Shown here piece after piece: positions 18,116 to 26,198 of a DNA stretch of 64,000 bases (within the stretch, counting starts at the first letter, position 1; the number at the start of each line of letters is the position of its first letter). This DNA comes from Aequorivita marisscotiae (GTDB lineage: Bacteria; Bacteroidota; Bacteroidia; Flavobacteriales; Flavobacteriaceae): contig NZ_CP122379.1 of the NCBI RefSeq assembly GCF_029814825.1, positions 2,790,001-2,854,000 on the forward strand. The letters are read 5' to 3'. The notes beneath the pieces were generated by a model. That model searched no databases and was not told the DNA's origin. It saw only the letters and a program-made list of their open reading frames with translations. The position numbers were made by a program, and so were the translations under genes.

Positions 18116-19201
18116 TTACAACCACTTTTTGCGTTTAAAATACCACAATAATCCAAAAAACACCAAAATCATAGCGCCCCAAAGGTAGTAGTAGCCATAC
18201 CTAAAATGAAGTTCGGGCATGTGGTCAAAATTCATCCCGTAAATACCCGCCATAAACGTTAGCGGAATAAATATGGAAGCCATAATGGTAAGTACTTTCA
18301 TCACCTCGTTCATCTTATTGCTGATGGTGGTCATGTACATATCCATCAAGCCCCAAATCATATCGCGGTAAATTTCAACACTTTCATTCACTTGGATTAT
18401 ATGATCGTATAGATCGCGAATGTATTTATTGGTGCGTTCCTCGATTAACGAAGTTTCAATTTTTTCCAATCTATTTATAACTTCCCGAAGGGGTAGCACA
18501 GCGCGACGAATTTTTAAAATTTCCTTTTTAAGTTCTTGAATTTCCTCAGTAATGTTTGGATCTTCCTTATCGTCAAAAAGTTTATCTTCCAGCAATTCAA
18601 CCTTATTGCTTAAAAATTCAATTACCGAAAAATAATTATCAACCACCGCATCCAAAATTGCAAACATTAAATAATCTGCTCCGGCATTTCTAATTCTACC
18701 TTTACCATTCTCCAGACGATCGCGTAAATCATTAAAAACATCACCTTCGGCTTCTTGAAGGGTCACCACATAATCTTTCCCCACCACCATACTAATATGC
18801 TCAATAGTAAGTTGCTCATTATCGTAATGCAGCATTTTAAAAACTATAAATAGGTATTCTTCGTATTCGTCAATTTTTGGCCGTTGATATGTACTTACAA
18901 TATCTTCTTGGATTAATGGGTGCAGTTCAAAATGATTGCCGAGGGCGATAATATCCTGCGTGTTGCTCAGACCGTTAACGTTTATCCACGTAATATTTGT
19001 TGAATCCTCATAATTAAATGCTTCCTCAATATTATTTGTTTCAAAACGATGGAAATGTTCCTTGGAATAATCTATAATATCCAGTTCAGTAACCGTAGTG
19101 GTTTTTTTACCCGTATAGGCAACCGTTCCTGGTGAAAGATTCTTTGCTCTTTTGGGTTGAATTTTAGTGGGTTGCGTTTTTCTTCTTCTTTTGGCCGCCA
19201 T
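18116..19201 (-). CDS. corA: CorA magnesium/cobalt transporter
   Basis: A 361-residue CorA-family channel. The N-terminal ~290 residues form the cytoplasmic alpha/beta domain and long stalk helix (INRLEKIETSLIEER...). Two membrane helices at the C-terminus surround the signature YGMN motif (AGIYGMNFDHMPE), and the protein ends in the typical basic tail FKRKKWL. CorA works as a homopentamer for Mg2+ or Co2+ entry. A basic N-terminal extension (MAAKRRRKTQPTKIQPKRAKN) precedes the standard start of the family. It follows hisIE by 44 bases on the same strand, but function and the gap suggest an independent gene. Confidence 0.95.
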   Translation of the reverse strand: MAAKRRRKTQPTKIQPKRAKNLSPGTVAYTGKKTTTVTELDIIDYSKEHFHRFETNNIEEAFNYEDSTNITWINVNGLSNTQDIIALGNHFELHPLIQEDIVSTYQRPKIDEYEEYLFIVFKMLHYDNEQLTIEHISMVVGKDYVVTLQEAEGDVFNDLRDRLENGKGRIRNAGADYLMFAILDAVVDNYFSVIEFLSNKVELLEDKLFDDKEDPNITEEIQELKKEILKIRRAVLPLREVINRLEKIETSLIEERTNKYIRDLYDHIIQVNESVEIYRDMIWGLMDMYMTTISNKMNEVMKVLTIMASIFIPLTFMAGIYGMNFDHMPELHFRYGYYYLWGAMILVFFGLLWYFKRKKWL

Positions 19202-19245
19202 ATAGAAGTAAATTGTTTTTCTAAAGGTAGGAAAAAAGTATAAAT

Positions 19246-19851
19246 CTATTTTGAAATATGCCGCTTCCGAAGTATTCTTTCAACATCGTTTAACGTAAAA
19301 CCCTTTGCGCGAAGCAAAATTAAATAATGAAATAGTAGGTCGGCGCTTTCGTTTAAAAATAAGTCGTCATTGCAATCTTTTGCTTCAATAACCACTTCTA
19401 TTGCCTCCTCGCCTACTTTTTGGGCAATTTTATTGATGCCTTTTCTGAAAAGGGATGCGATGTAAGAATCTTCATTTTCCGAATTGTCTTTTCTATTTTG
19501 AATTATGCTTTCCAATTCTGAAAAAAAACCAAAACTTGAAACATTCTCTGCTTTCCAGCAAGTGTCGGTGCCTTTGTGGCAAACGGGTCCCGTGGGATTT
19601 ACCTTTATTAACAACGCATCGTTATCGCAATCTACCGCGATGGAAACCAGATTTAAAAAATTGCCGCTTTCCTCCCCTTTTGTCCAAAGCCGTCGTTTAC
19701 TTCTGCTGAAAAAAGTAACCTGTTTTGATTGATTGGTTTTTAAAAATGCTTCCTCATTCATATAGCCAAGCATCAACACTTTGCTTGTTAAAGTATCCTG
19801 AATTATAGCTGGTACAAGGCCATCGTTGTATTTTTTAAAATCTATTTCCAT
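19246..19851 (-). CDS. hisIE: Bifunctional phosphoribosyl-AMP cyclohydrolase / phosphoribosyl-ATP pyrophosphatase
   Basis: A 201-residue fusion catalysing steps 2 and 3 of histidine synthesis. The HisI part (about 1-110) shows the metal-binding VDCDNDALL and GPVCHKGTDTCW segments. The HisE part (about 115-201) shows SYIASLFRKGINKIAQKVGE, the EAIEVVIEAK helix and NESADLLFH. It is the last gene of the histidine operon, four bases after hisF, and both domains look complete. Confidence 0.96.
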   Translation of the reverse strand: MEIDFKKYNDGLVPAIIQDTLTSKVLMLGYMNEEAFLKTNQSKQVTFFSRSKRRLWTKGEESGNFLNLVSIAVDCDNDALLIKVNPTGPVCHKGTDTCWKAENVSSFGFFSELESIIQNRKDNSENEDSYIASLFRKGINKIAQKVGEEAIEVVIEAKDCNDDLFLNESADLLFHYLILLRAKGFTLNDVERILRKRHISK

Positions 19852-19855
19852 ATTG

Positions 19856-20611
19856 TTAGAGTCTAACAGGGAGGCCCTGGATTTGTAATTCTTTTTTTAA
19901 ATCAACCACAGCTATTTCCTTAAAGTGAAATACACAGGCAGCCAAGGCTGCATCGGCCTTTCCGTAGATAAATGTATCTGTAAAATGCTGAATCCTTCCC
20001 GCTCCACCCGAAGCAATAATTGGAATATTCAGCTCTGTGGAAAGTTTTGCCAAAGCATCGTTCGCAAAACCGTTTTTTGTTCCGTCGTGATCCATGGATG
20101 TAAAAAGTATTTCGCCTGCCCCGCGTTGTTCCACTTCTTTTGCCCATGCAAACAAATCGAGTTCGGTAGGCACCTTTCCTCCTACCAAATGCACTTTCCA
20201 ATGGCCGTCAATCTGTTTGGCATCAATTGCCACAACAATACACTGCGAGCCAAATTTTGAAGCCAAATCATTTATCAATTGCGGATTTTTTACTGCGGAA
20301 GAATTTATTGAAATCTTATCGGCGCCATTATTCAATAGTATTTCAACATCATCCACAGAAGAAATTCCACCGCCCACAGTAAAAGGAATATTGATGGTTT
20401 CTGCGACTCTTAAAACTAAGTCGGCCAATGTTTTTCTGCGTTCTTCAGTTGCTGAAATATCCAGAAAAACCAATTCATCGGCTCCGTTTTCTGAATAGAA
20501 TTTTGCCAATTCCACAGGGTCACCAGCATCGCGCAAATCAAGGAAATTGATGCCTTTTACGGTTCGGCCATTTTTAATATCGAGACACGGTATTATTCGT
20601 TTTGTTAACAT
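19856..20611 (-). CDS. hisF: Imidazole glycerol phosphate synthase, cyclase subunit
   Basis: A 251-residue (beta/alpha)8 barrel. The catalytic Asp residues are in [14 protein letters not shown] (Asp11) and [13 protein letters not shown] (near 130), and phosphate-binding loops GGGIS and ASGGAG are intact. It uses ammonia made by HisH to form imidazole glycerol phosphate and AICAR. It is separated from hisA by 583 bases that hold a four-helix-bundle gene with repeat arms; the start ATG lies only a few bases from one arm. Confidence 0.97.
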   Translation of the reverse strand: MLTKRIIPCLDIKNGRTVKGINFLDLRDAGDPVELAKFYSENGADELVFLDISATEERRKTLADLVLRVAETINIPFTVGGGISSVDDVEILLNNGADKISINSSAVKNPQLINDLASKFGSQCIVVAIDAKQIDGHWKVHLVGGKVPTELDLFAWAKEVEQRGAGEILFTSMDHDGTKNGFANDALAKLSTELNIPIIASGGAGRIQHFTDTFIYGKADAALAACVFHFKEIAVVDLKKELQIQGLPVRL

Positions 20612-20617
20612 AAGAAG

Positions 20618-20645
20618 TACGAGTTACGACCGACGAGCGACGAAC
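20618..20645 (+). repeat. Four 7-bp repeats (GACGAGC family), left arm of the four-helix-bundle element
   Basis: Read on the plus strand: TACGAGT, TACGACC, GACGAGC, GACGAAC. This is the inverse orientation to the copies at 21138-21190, 22574-22601 and 26148-26196, so in the his transcript it can pair with the arm at 21138-21190. Confidence 0.75.
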
Positions 20646-20685
20646 GGAAAGATGAGCCGGGAGTTACGAAGTTTTGAACTATTTT

Positions 20686-21033
20686 TCATAGTCTTTTTCT
20701 TGCAGTTTTTATGGAAGCTACTGTTATTGCCACTAACTCATCACTTTTATTGTTTAATGTTTTGATATTTTCGATATTATTCAAATTAATTTCTAATAAT
20801 ATCTCCAACCAAAACATACTTTCATCTGCTTCCTCCTCTACAATTTTTAACTTGTTTATAAAATCACGATCAGATTTTGCTCTGTTGGCGGCCCGATAAT
20901 TTTCACCAACAGAGCTTGATGATCTAATAAGTTGACGTACAATCGAGTCGAATTCTCTTGACTTTGGAATTTTAGTACACAATGCCAAACAATCCAAAGT
21001 AAAATTTTTAGTTCTAGCCTTTAAATCCTGCAT
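20686..21033 (-). CDS. Four-helix-bundle protein (23S rRNA intervening-sequence protein family) inside the his operon
   Basis: A 115-residue helical protein of the four-helix-bundle family first found encoded in intervening sequences of 23S rRNA genes. Recognisable parts are the N-terminal DLKARTKNFTLDCLALC helix, IPKSREFDSIVRQLIRSSSSVGENYREAA-like second helix (here VGENYRAANRAKSD), and the EEADESMFWLEILLE third helix. The family is related to the Avd accessory proteins of diversity-generating retroelements; it forms pentamers and binds nucleic acid in the cases studied. It has no role in histidine synthesis. It is flanked by inverted 7-bp repeat arms and appears inserted between hisA and hisF, in the same orientation. 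Confidence 0.88.
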   Translation of the reverse strand: MQDLKARTKNFTLDCLALCTKIPKSREFDSIVRQLIRSSSSVGENYRAANRAKSDRDFINKLKIVEEEADESMFWLEILLEINLNNIENIKTLNNKSDELVAITVASIKTARKRL

Positions 21034-21137
21034 AATGCTATGTTTTAATGTTAGACAAATTCAATTTAAAATTAATTTTAATTATTTATAACCTTTTATT
21101 TTATTCATAACAAATAACTCAACCCTCGTTGCCCAGC

Positions 21138-21190
21138 ATTCATCGCTCGTAATTCGCCGCTCGTAATTCGTCGTTCGTCATTCGTCGCTC
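21138..21190 (-). repeat. Seven-plus 7-bp repeats (GACGAAT family) between hisA and the four-helix-bundle gene
   Basis: On the plus strand the units are ATTCATC, GCTCGTA, ATTCGCC, GCTCGTA, ATTCGTC, GTTCGTC, ATTCGTC and a half unit GCTC. They begin four bases after the hisA stop codon in the direction of transcription. They are complementary to the arm at 20618-20645, with mismatches. Confidence 0.8.
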
Positions 21191-21194
21191 AAAC

Positions 21195-21947
21195 CTAGTT
21201 GTCCAAAATATAATTTTCCAATTGTTTTAAATTAATTCTGTTTTCATAAATGGCTTTTCCAATAATAACTCCTTCACAGCCAATTTCAGCGAGTTTTGGA
21301 AGTTCTTCAAATGTTGAGATTCCACCAGAGGCAAATAGCTTCAAGGTAGGTCTCGACTGCGCTCGACCTGACACTGTAATTTCTTTTAAAATTTTACGAT
21401 ACAAATCAAACGAAGGACCTTCCAACATCCCATCTTTACTGATGTCTGTGCAGATAACATATTCAATTCCATGTTCAACATAATTTTGAATAAATGGTAT
21501 CAATTCCAAAGCTGAATCCTCGGTCCATCCACTTATTGCCACTTTTTCATCTTTGGCATCGGCACCCAGAATTATTTTTTCGCTTCCGAATTTGTCTAAC
21601 CAAGATTTGAAAATTTCAGGGTTTTTCACCGCAATACTCCCACCTGTAATTTGGCTGGCACCACATTCAAAGGCAATGCGCAAATCTTCATCGGTTTTTA
21701 GTCCGCCGCCAAAATCAATTTTTAAATTTGTTTTCGAAGCGATTTCTTCCAAAATATTGTGGTTTACAATGTGCTTGCTCTTTGCACCGTCTAAATCCAC
21801 CAAATGCAAATATTTTATTCCGTGAGCCTCAAATTGTTTTGCAACCTCCAAAGGGTTTTGGTTGTAGACCTTTTTTGTACTGTAGTCTCCTTTTGAAAGA
21901 CGGACACATTTGCCGTCTATTATGTCTATTGCTGGTATTATTCGCAT
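21195..21947 (-). CDS. hisA: Phosphoribosylformimino-AICAR ribotide isomerase
   Basis: A 250-residue (beta/alpha)8 barrel homologous to HisF. The catalytic Asp residues are in [14 protein letters not shown] (Asp8) and CTDISKDGM, with phosphate loops FGGGL and ASGGIS. It catalyses the Amadori rearrangement before the HisHF step. Odd feature: between the helix ending RKILKEI and the strand LKLFASGG there are about ten extra residues ([11 protein letters not shown]), encoded by a palindromic repeat also seen outside genes in this window. The insert lies in a surface loop position and the frame remains open, so the enzyme may still work. Confidence 0.96.
   Translation of the reverse strand: MRIIPAIDIIDGKCVRLSKGDYSTKKVYNQNPLEVAKQFEAHGIKYLHLVDLDGAKSKHIVNHNILEEIASKTNLKIDFGGGLKTDEDLRIAFECGASQITGGSIAVKNPEIFKSWLDKFGSEKIILGADAKDEKVAISGWTEDSALELIPFIQNYVEHGIEYVICTDISKDGMLEGPSFDLYRKILKEITVSGRAQSRPTLKLFASGGISTFEELPKLAEIGCEGVIIGKAIYENRINLKQLENYILDN
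21348..21369. repeat. Palindromic (REP-like) repeat inside hisA
   Basis: A 22-base imperfect palindrome, starting AGGTCTCGACTG and ending CGCTCGACCT, lies in frame in hisA. Related sequences occur between genes at 30752-30763 and 34535-34581, and shorter ctgcgct-containing traces near 617 and 15218. Confidence 0.75.
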
Positions 21948-21950
21948 TTT

Positions 21951-21985
21951 TAGAATTGAGATATTAGTATTGAGATTTGAGATTT
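21951..21985 (-). repeat. Five 7-bp repeats spanning the hisH stop and the hisA start
   Basis: On the plus strand: TAGAATT, GAGATAT, TAGTATT, GAGATTT, GAGATTT. In the transcript this is the CTCAAAT family (AAATCTC register). It encodes the last residues of HisH, contains its stop codon and ends three bases before the hisA start codon. Confidence 0.75.
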
Positions 21986-22557
21986 AAAAAGTTTTTTAAA
22001 ATTTGTTCCCCAGCGGTGCTACTTTTTTCGGGGTGAAATTGAACGCCGTAAAAATTATCCTTCCGCAAAGCTGATGAATACTGAATTCCGTATTCGCTTG
22101 TTGCAATTGCTTCTTTACAAAGCGGCGCGTAAAAACTGTGCACCAAATACATAAACTCATTTTCTGAAATATTTTTAAACAGTCCTGATTTCAGGTTTTG
22201 AATTTGGTTCCACCCTATTTGTGGCACTTTCACACTGTTTGGAAACTTTATTACCTCTACATCAAATATTCCCAAACCCTTCGTATTTCCTTCTTCCGAA
22301 GAATTGCAGAGCAACTGCATTCCCAAACATATCCCTAAAACCGGTTGTTTCAAGGTAGGTATAACTTCGTCCAAACCCGCCTCCTTCAATTTAAGCATCG
22401 CGCTACTAGCCTCACCTACACCGGGAAAAATCACCTTATCTGCTTGGCGGATTTCAATTTCATCATTGCTCAAAATTGCCCTGATCCCTAATCTTTTCAA
22501 GGCAAATTTGATACTTTGAATGTTGCCGGCTCCGTAATTAATTATTACGATTTTCAT
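21964..22557 (-). CDS. hisH: Imidazole glycerol phosphate synthase, glutamine amidotransferase subunit
   Basis: A 197-residue class I glutamine amidotransferase. The nucleophile Cys is in [10 protein letters not shown], and the catalytic His and Glu are in [10 protein letters not shown]; the oxyanion region is PGVGEA. It makes ammonia for HisF. The last residues (NLKSQY) are encoded by a 7-bp tandem repeat that continues past the stop to the hisA start, so the C-terminus is probably shaped by repeat growth. hisH and hisF are separated here by hisA and the four-helix-bundle gene, which is the usual order H-A-F. Confidence 0.96.
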   Translation of the reverse strand: MKIVIINYGAGNIQSIKFALKRLGIRAILSNDEIEIRQADKVIFPGVGEASSAMLKLKEAGLDEVIPTLKQPVLGICLGMQLLCNSSEEGNTKGLGIFDVEVIKFPNSVKVPQIGWNQIQNLKSGLFKNISENEFMYLVHSFYAPLCKEAIATSEYGIQYSSALRKDNFYGVQFHPEKSSTAGEQILKNFLNLKSQY

Positions 22558-22573
22558 GATTCCTGTTTTAATT

Positions 22574-22601
22574 TCTCGTCGCTCGTAATTCGTCTCTCGA
22601 A
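22574..22601 (-). repeat. Four 7-bp repeats (GACGAAT family) between hisB and hisH
   Basis: On the plus strand: TCTCGTC, GCTCGTA, ATTCGTC, TCTCGAA. They start right after the hisB stop codon in the direction of transcription. The junction TAGGTT followed by GAG(A/C)GACGAAT is nearly the same as at the end of hisA. Confidence 0.75.
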
Positions 22602-22602
22602 C

Positions 22603-23739
22603 CTATAATTTCCCTTTTGTTGATGGCAAAATCATTTTCTCGGCGTCGCGTTTTACCGCCATTTTAATAACCTTTGCAAATGCTTTAAATATTGCTTCAA
22701 TCTTGTGGTGCTCGTTGGTTCCTTCGGCTTTAATATTCAGATTCGCCTTGGCGCCATCAGTAAAACTTTTAAAAAAATGGTAAAACATTTCCGTGGGCAT
22801 TTTGCCAATCATTTCTCGTTTGAAGTCCGCGTCCCAAACCAACCAATTTCTTCCCCCGAAATCTATTGCAACCTGCGCCAAACAATCGTCCATCGGCAAG
22901 CAGAAACCGTAGCGCTCCATTCCTAATTTTTCGCCTAATGCTTTGTTGAAAACTTCGCCCAATGCAATTGCGGTATCTTCAATGGTGTGGTGCTCATCCA
23001 CTTCCAAATCACCATTTACAGTAATTTCTAAGTCCAATTGGCCGTGTCTCGCCAATTGGTCAAGCATATGGTCAAAGAAAGCAATTCCAGTGTTAATATT
23101 ACTTTTTCCACTGCCGTCCAAATTCAATTTTATTGAAATATCAGTTTCGTTCGTTTTTCTCTGTAATTCTGAAACACGTTGCTCAAGTTTTAAAAATTCA
23201 TAAATTTCTTTCCAATCGTTAGTTTCCTTAGTGATGTATTCTTGAATTTCTTCAGCTTTTATTGATATTTCCGTAGCGCCCAAATTTGTATTATCATTAA
23301 TAAAAATTCCTTTCGTGCCTAAGTTTTTGGCAAGCTCGATATCCGTTAATCTGTCGCCAATTACAAATGAATTTTGAAGATCGTATTCTTCTGAAAAATA
23401 CTTTTTAAGCAGTCCTATCCCCGGTTTGCGCGTGTCAGCATTTTCGTGCGGAAACGTACGATCAATTAAAACATCACTAAAATTAACGCCTTCATTTTCA
23501 AAAGCTTTCAGTATAAAATTATGCACGGGCCAAAAGGTTTCTTCGGGAAAAGAGTCAGTTCCCAAACCATCTTGATTGGTAATCATTACCAATTCAAAAT
23601 CGAGCTCCTTTGCAATTTTTCCCAAGTAAGTAAACACTTTTGGGTAAAAATTCATTTTTTCAAACCCGTCAATTTGCTCATCTACGGTTTCTTTTATGAT
23701 GGTGCCGTCACGGTCTATAAACAATACGCGTTTTTTCAT
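22603..23739 (-). CDS. hisB: Bifunctional histidinol-phosphatase / imidazoleglycerol-phosphate dehydratase
   Basis: A 378-residue fusion of two enzymes of the pathway. The HAD-type phosphatase (about 1-165) has the DxD nucleophile in [16 protein letters not shown] and [12 protein letters not shown]. The dehydratase (about 185-378) has the metal-binding [13 protein letters not shown] and [13 protein letters not shown] and the [13 protein letters not shown] motif. The start overlaps the end of hisC by four bases. The fused form is usual in enterobacteria and Bacteroidota. Confidence 0.96.
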   Translation of the reverse strand: MKKRVLFIDRDGTIIKETVDEQIDGFEKMNFYPKVFTYLGKIAKELDFELVMITNQDGLGTDSFPEETFWPVHNFILKAFENEGVNFSDVLIDRTFPHENADTRKPGIGLLKKYFSEEYDLQNSFVIGDRLTDIELAKNLGTKGIFINDNTNLGATEISIKAEEIQEYITKETNDWKEIYEFLKLEQRVSELQRKTNETDISIKLNLDGSGKSNINTGIAFFDHMLDQLARHGQLDLEITVNGDLEVDEHHTIEDTAIALGEVFNKALGEKLGMERYGFCLPMDDCLAQVAIDFGGRNWLVWDADFKREMIGKMPTEMFYHFFKSFTDGAKANLNIKAEGTNEHHKIEAIFKAFAKVIKMAVKRDAEKMILPSTKGKL

Positions 23740-24782
23740 TTATTTAATGTTTTTAATATATTGATTAGTTCTGTGTTTTCGGTTTTTGTACCAATGGTTA
23801 TACGCAGTGTGTTTTCACAACGTGGCTGTGAACTTCTTTCGCGCACTACAATGCCGTTTTTTAACAATTGTGCGTAGCGTTTTTCGGCATCATCTACTTT
23901 TATTAAGATGAAATTCGCTTCGGTTGAAAAGATTTTTTCAATGAAATTAACTTGAACTATAGCTTTAAGTAGTCTTTTCTTTTCTGCTATTATTGAGCGT
24001 ATATTCTTTTTTATTCTTTCTGTATGTTGAAATTGCCCAATAGCGCTTTGCTGCGTAAGTATATTAATATTGTACGGAGGTTTTATTTTGTTTAAAACCG
24101 AAATTATTTCCGCGGAAGCATAACAGATTCCCAAACGGATTCCCGCCAATCCGTATGCTTTTGAAAGGGTTTGTGTGACAATTAAATTAGGGAATTCGTC
24201 CAATCTCGAAATCCAACTTTCCGCGTTTGCAAAATCTATATAAGCCTCATCGATAACCACCAATCCATTGAAGGTTTTTAAAAGTTTCAAAATACAATCG
24301 GAAGCAATTAAATTACCCGTGGGATTGTTGGGTGAACAGATAAATAGAATTTTGGTACGTGTATCTGCTGTTCTTGAAATTTCATCCAAATCGGGCTGAA
24401 AATCTGCATCGAGCAGCACTTCCCTATTTTCAACATCGTTCAAATTTGCCAAAACGCCGTACATTCCGTAGGTTGGCGGTAACGTTATTACGTTATCTTT
24501 AGTGGGCTCGCAGAACGCCCTAAAAATTAGGTCGAGCACTTCATCGCTTCCATTTCCCAATAAAATTTGGTTGACAGGAATGTTTTTTTGTTTTGAAAGA
24601 ATTTCCTTTAGCTTTCGCTGCTGCGGATCGGGATACCGGTTTACGTTAGTTTCAAACGGATTTTCATTGGCGTCGAGGAAAATCATTTCACTATCAAAAT
24701 CCTTAAACTCATCCCGTGCGGAACTGTATGGCTTCATCTTGGCCACGTTTGGGCGAATTAGATTATTTATATTAAAAGCCAT
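23736..24782 (-). CDS. hisC: Histidinol-phosphate aminotransferase
   Basis: A 348-residue fold-type I PLP enzyme. Visible are [15 protein letters not shown] at the N-terminus, [16 protein letters not shown], the PNNPTGN loop, VIDEAYIDF with the cofactor-contacting Asp, and the Schiff-base Lys in [14 protein letters not shown]. It converts imidazole acetol phosphate to histidinol phosphate. It begins one base after the hisD stop and overlaps hisB by four bases, consistent with tight coupling. Confidence 0.97.
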   Translation of the reverse strand: MAFNINNLIRPNVAKMKPYSSARDEFKDFDSEMIFLDANENPFETNVNRYPDPQQRKLKEILSKQKNIPVNQILLGNGSDEVLDLIFRAFCEPTKDNVITLPPTYGMYGVLANLNDVENREVLLDADFQPDLDEISRTADTRTKILFICSPNNPTGNLIASDCILKLLKTFNGLVVIDEAYIDFANAESWISRLDEFPNLIVTQTLSKAYGLAGIRLGICYASAEIISVLNKIKPPYNINILTQQSAIGQFQHTERIKKNIRSIIAEKKRLLKAIVQVNFIEKIFSTEANFILIKVDDAEKRYAQLLKNGIVVRERSSQPRCENTLRITIGTKTENTELINILKTLNK

Positions 24783-24783
24783 T

Positions 24784-26082
24784 TTATTCGTCGTTGTTAT
24801 TTTTTAAACTTTTTAACCTAAGCGTCACAGCATTTTTGTGCGCCTGCAATCCTTCGGCTTCTGCCATTAATTCTATTGTTTTACCAATGTTCTGAATTCC
24901 CTTTTCTGAAATTTTCTGAAACGTCATACTTTTCATAAAACTGTCCAGATTTACACCGCTGTACTGTTTTGCGTAGCCGTTGGTTGGTAAGGTGTGATTG
25001 GTTCCCGAAGCGTAATCGCCAGCGCTCTCTGGCGTGTAGTTTCCAATAAAAACTGAGCCGGCATTTTGTATGTTTTCAATAAAAAAATCTTCTTCTTTTG
25101 AAATAACAATAAAGTGTTCGGGCGCGTAGGCGTTGATAAGCTTCATTGCTTCCGTGTTATTTTTAACCAAAATCAATTTTGAATTTACGATAGCTTTTTC
25201 AGCAATAGCTTTACGTGGCAGTTTTTTCAGTTGTTTCTCAACCTCCTTTTCCACTGAATTCAAAAGCTTTTTCGAAGTGGTAACTAAAACAACTTGACTA
25301 TCTGCGCCGTGTTCGGCCTGCGACAACAAATCGGAAGCAACGAAAGAAATGTTGGCCGTATAGTCAGCAAATACTAGCAATTCCGAAGGCCCGGCGGGCA
25401 TATCGATCGCTACGCCGTGTTTGATGGCAATTTGTTTGGCAACGGTTACAAATTGGTTTCCGGGACCGAAAATTTTGTAAACCGGAGGAACGCTTTCTGT
25501 CCCAAAAGTCATTGCACCAATGGCTTGAATACCGCCTATTTTAAAAATTTTGGTTACTCCGCACAGATTTGCGGTATATAAAATTGCCGGATTAATTTTG
25601 CTTTTTTTATCGGGCGGCGTGCATAAAACAATCTCTTTGCAACCCGCAATATTTGCAGGAATAGCCAACATTAACACCGTGGAAAACAAAGGGGCTGAAC
25701 CTCCGGGAATATACAGTCCAACTTTTTGGATGGGTCTCTTTTCTTGCCAACAATTAACTCCCTCCGTAGTTTCAACCATAACACGTTCCGTTTTTTGGGC
25801 ACTGTGGAATTTTTCGATGTTTGCTTTAGCAAGATTAATGGCAGTTTTTAATTCTTCGGAAACGGCCTTTTCCGAAGCCGCGATTTCTTCCTTTGAAACC
25901 AATATTTCCACTAAGGAAATTCCGTCAAAAAGTTGGGTGTATTTTTTCACCGCTGCATCCCCTTTCGATTTTACTTCAGAAAAAATATCGTTTACCGTTG
26001 CTTCTACATCGGCGATGGTTTGGGTGGGGCGTTTTAATAGTTCGCTCCAGCTTTCAGGTGTTGGGTTATATATTTTTTTCAT
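24784..26082 (-). CDS. hisD: Histidinol dehydrogenase
   Basis: A 432-residue enzyme for the last two oxidations to histidine. Typical segments are YIPGGSAPLFSTVLM, IGGIQAIGAMTFGTE, KIFGPGNQFV, GPSELLVFAD and LLSQAEHGADSQ (zinc and catalytic His), then YAPEHF and SAGDYASGTNHTLPT. The longest frame begins at a TTG at 26103; I chose the ATG at 26082 because it gives MKKIYNPTPESW, the standard start, and because the seven extra residues are unlike the family. Confidence 0.96.
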   Translation of the reverse strand: MKKIYNPTPESWSELLKRPTQTIADVEATVNDIFSEVKSKGDAAVKKYTQLFDGISLVEILVSKEEIAASEKAVSEELKTAINLAKANIEKFHSAQKTERVMVETTEGVNCWQEKRPIQKVGLYIPGGSAPLFSTVLMLAIPANIAGCKEIVLCTPPDKKSKINPAILYTANLCGVTKIFKIGGIQAIGAMTFGTESVPPVYKIFGPGNQFVTVAKQIAIKHGVAIDMPAGPSELLVFADYTANISFVASDLLSQAEHGADSQVVLVTTSKKLLNSVEKEVEKQLKKLPRKAIAEKAIVNSKLILVKNNTEAMKLINAYAPEHFIVISKEEDFFIENIQNAGSVFIGNYTPESAGDYASGTNHTLPTNGYAKQYSGVNLDSFMKSMTFQKISEKGIQNIGKTIELMAEAEGLQAHKNAVTLRLKSLKNNNDE

Positions 26083-26147
26083 CTTTTTAAATTCCAGATT
26101 CAAGGTTCAATTTTTTGTAAGTTTCAATTTATTGCTTACCTCCCGCA

Positions 26148-26196
26148 ATTCGTCGCTCGTCGATCGTCATTCGTCGCTCGTCGCTCGTCGCTCGTA
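26148..26196 (-). repeat. Seven exact-length 7-bp repeats (GACGAGC family) between hisG and hisD
   Basis: On the plus strand: ATTCGTC, GCTCGTC, GATCGTC, ATTCGTC, GCTCGTC, GCTCGTC, GCTCGTA. Seven units fill 49 bases without interruption and begin two bases from the hisG stop codon. Confidence 0.85.
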
Positions 26197-26198
26197 TT

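Noticed and set aside
26148..26196. Short direct repeats as a CRISPR remnant
   Set aside because: Units are 7 bases with no spacers between them and no cas genes are present.
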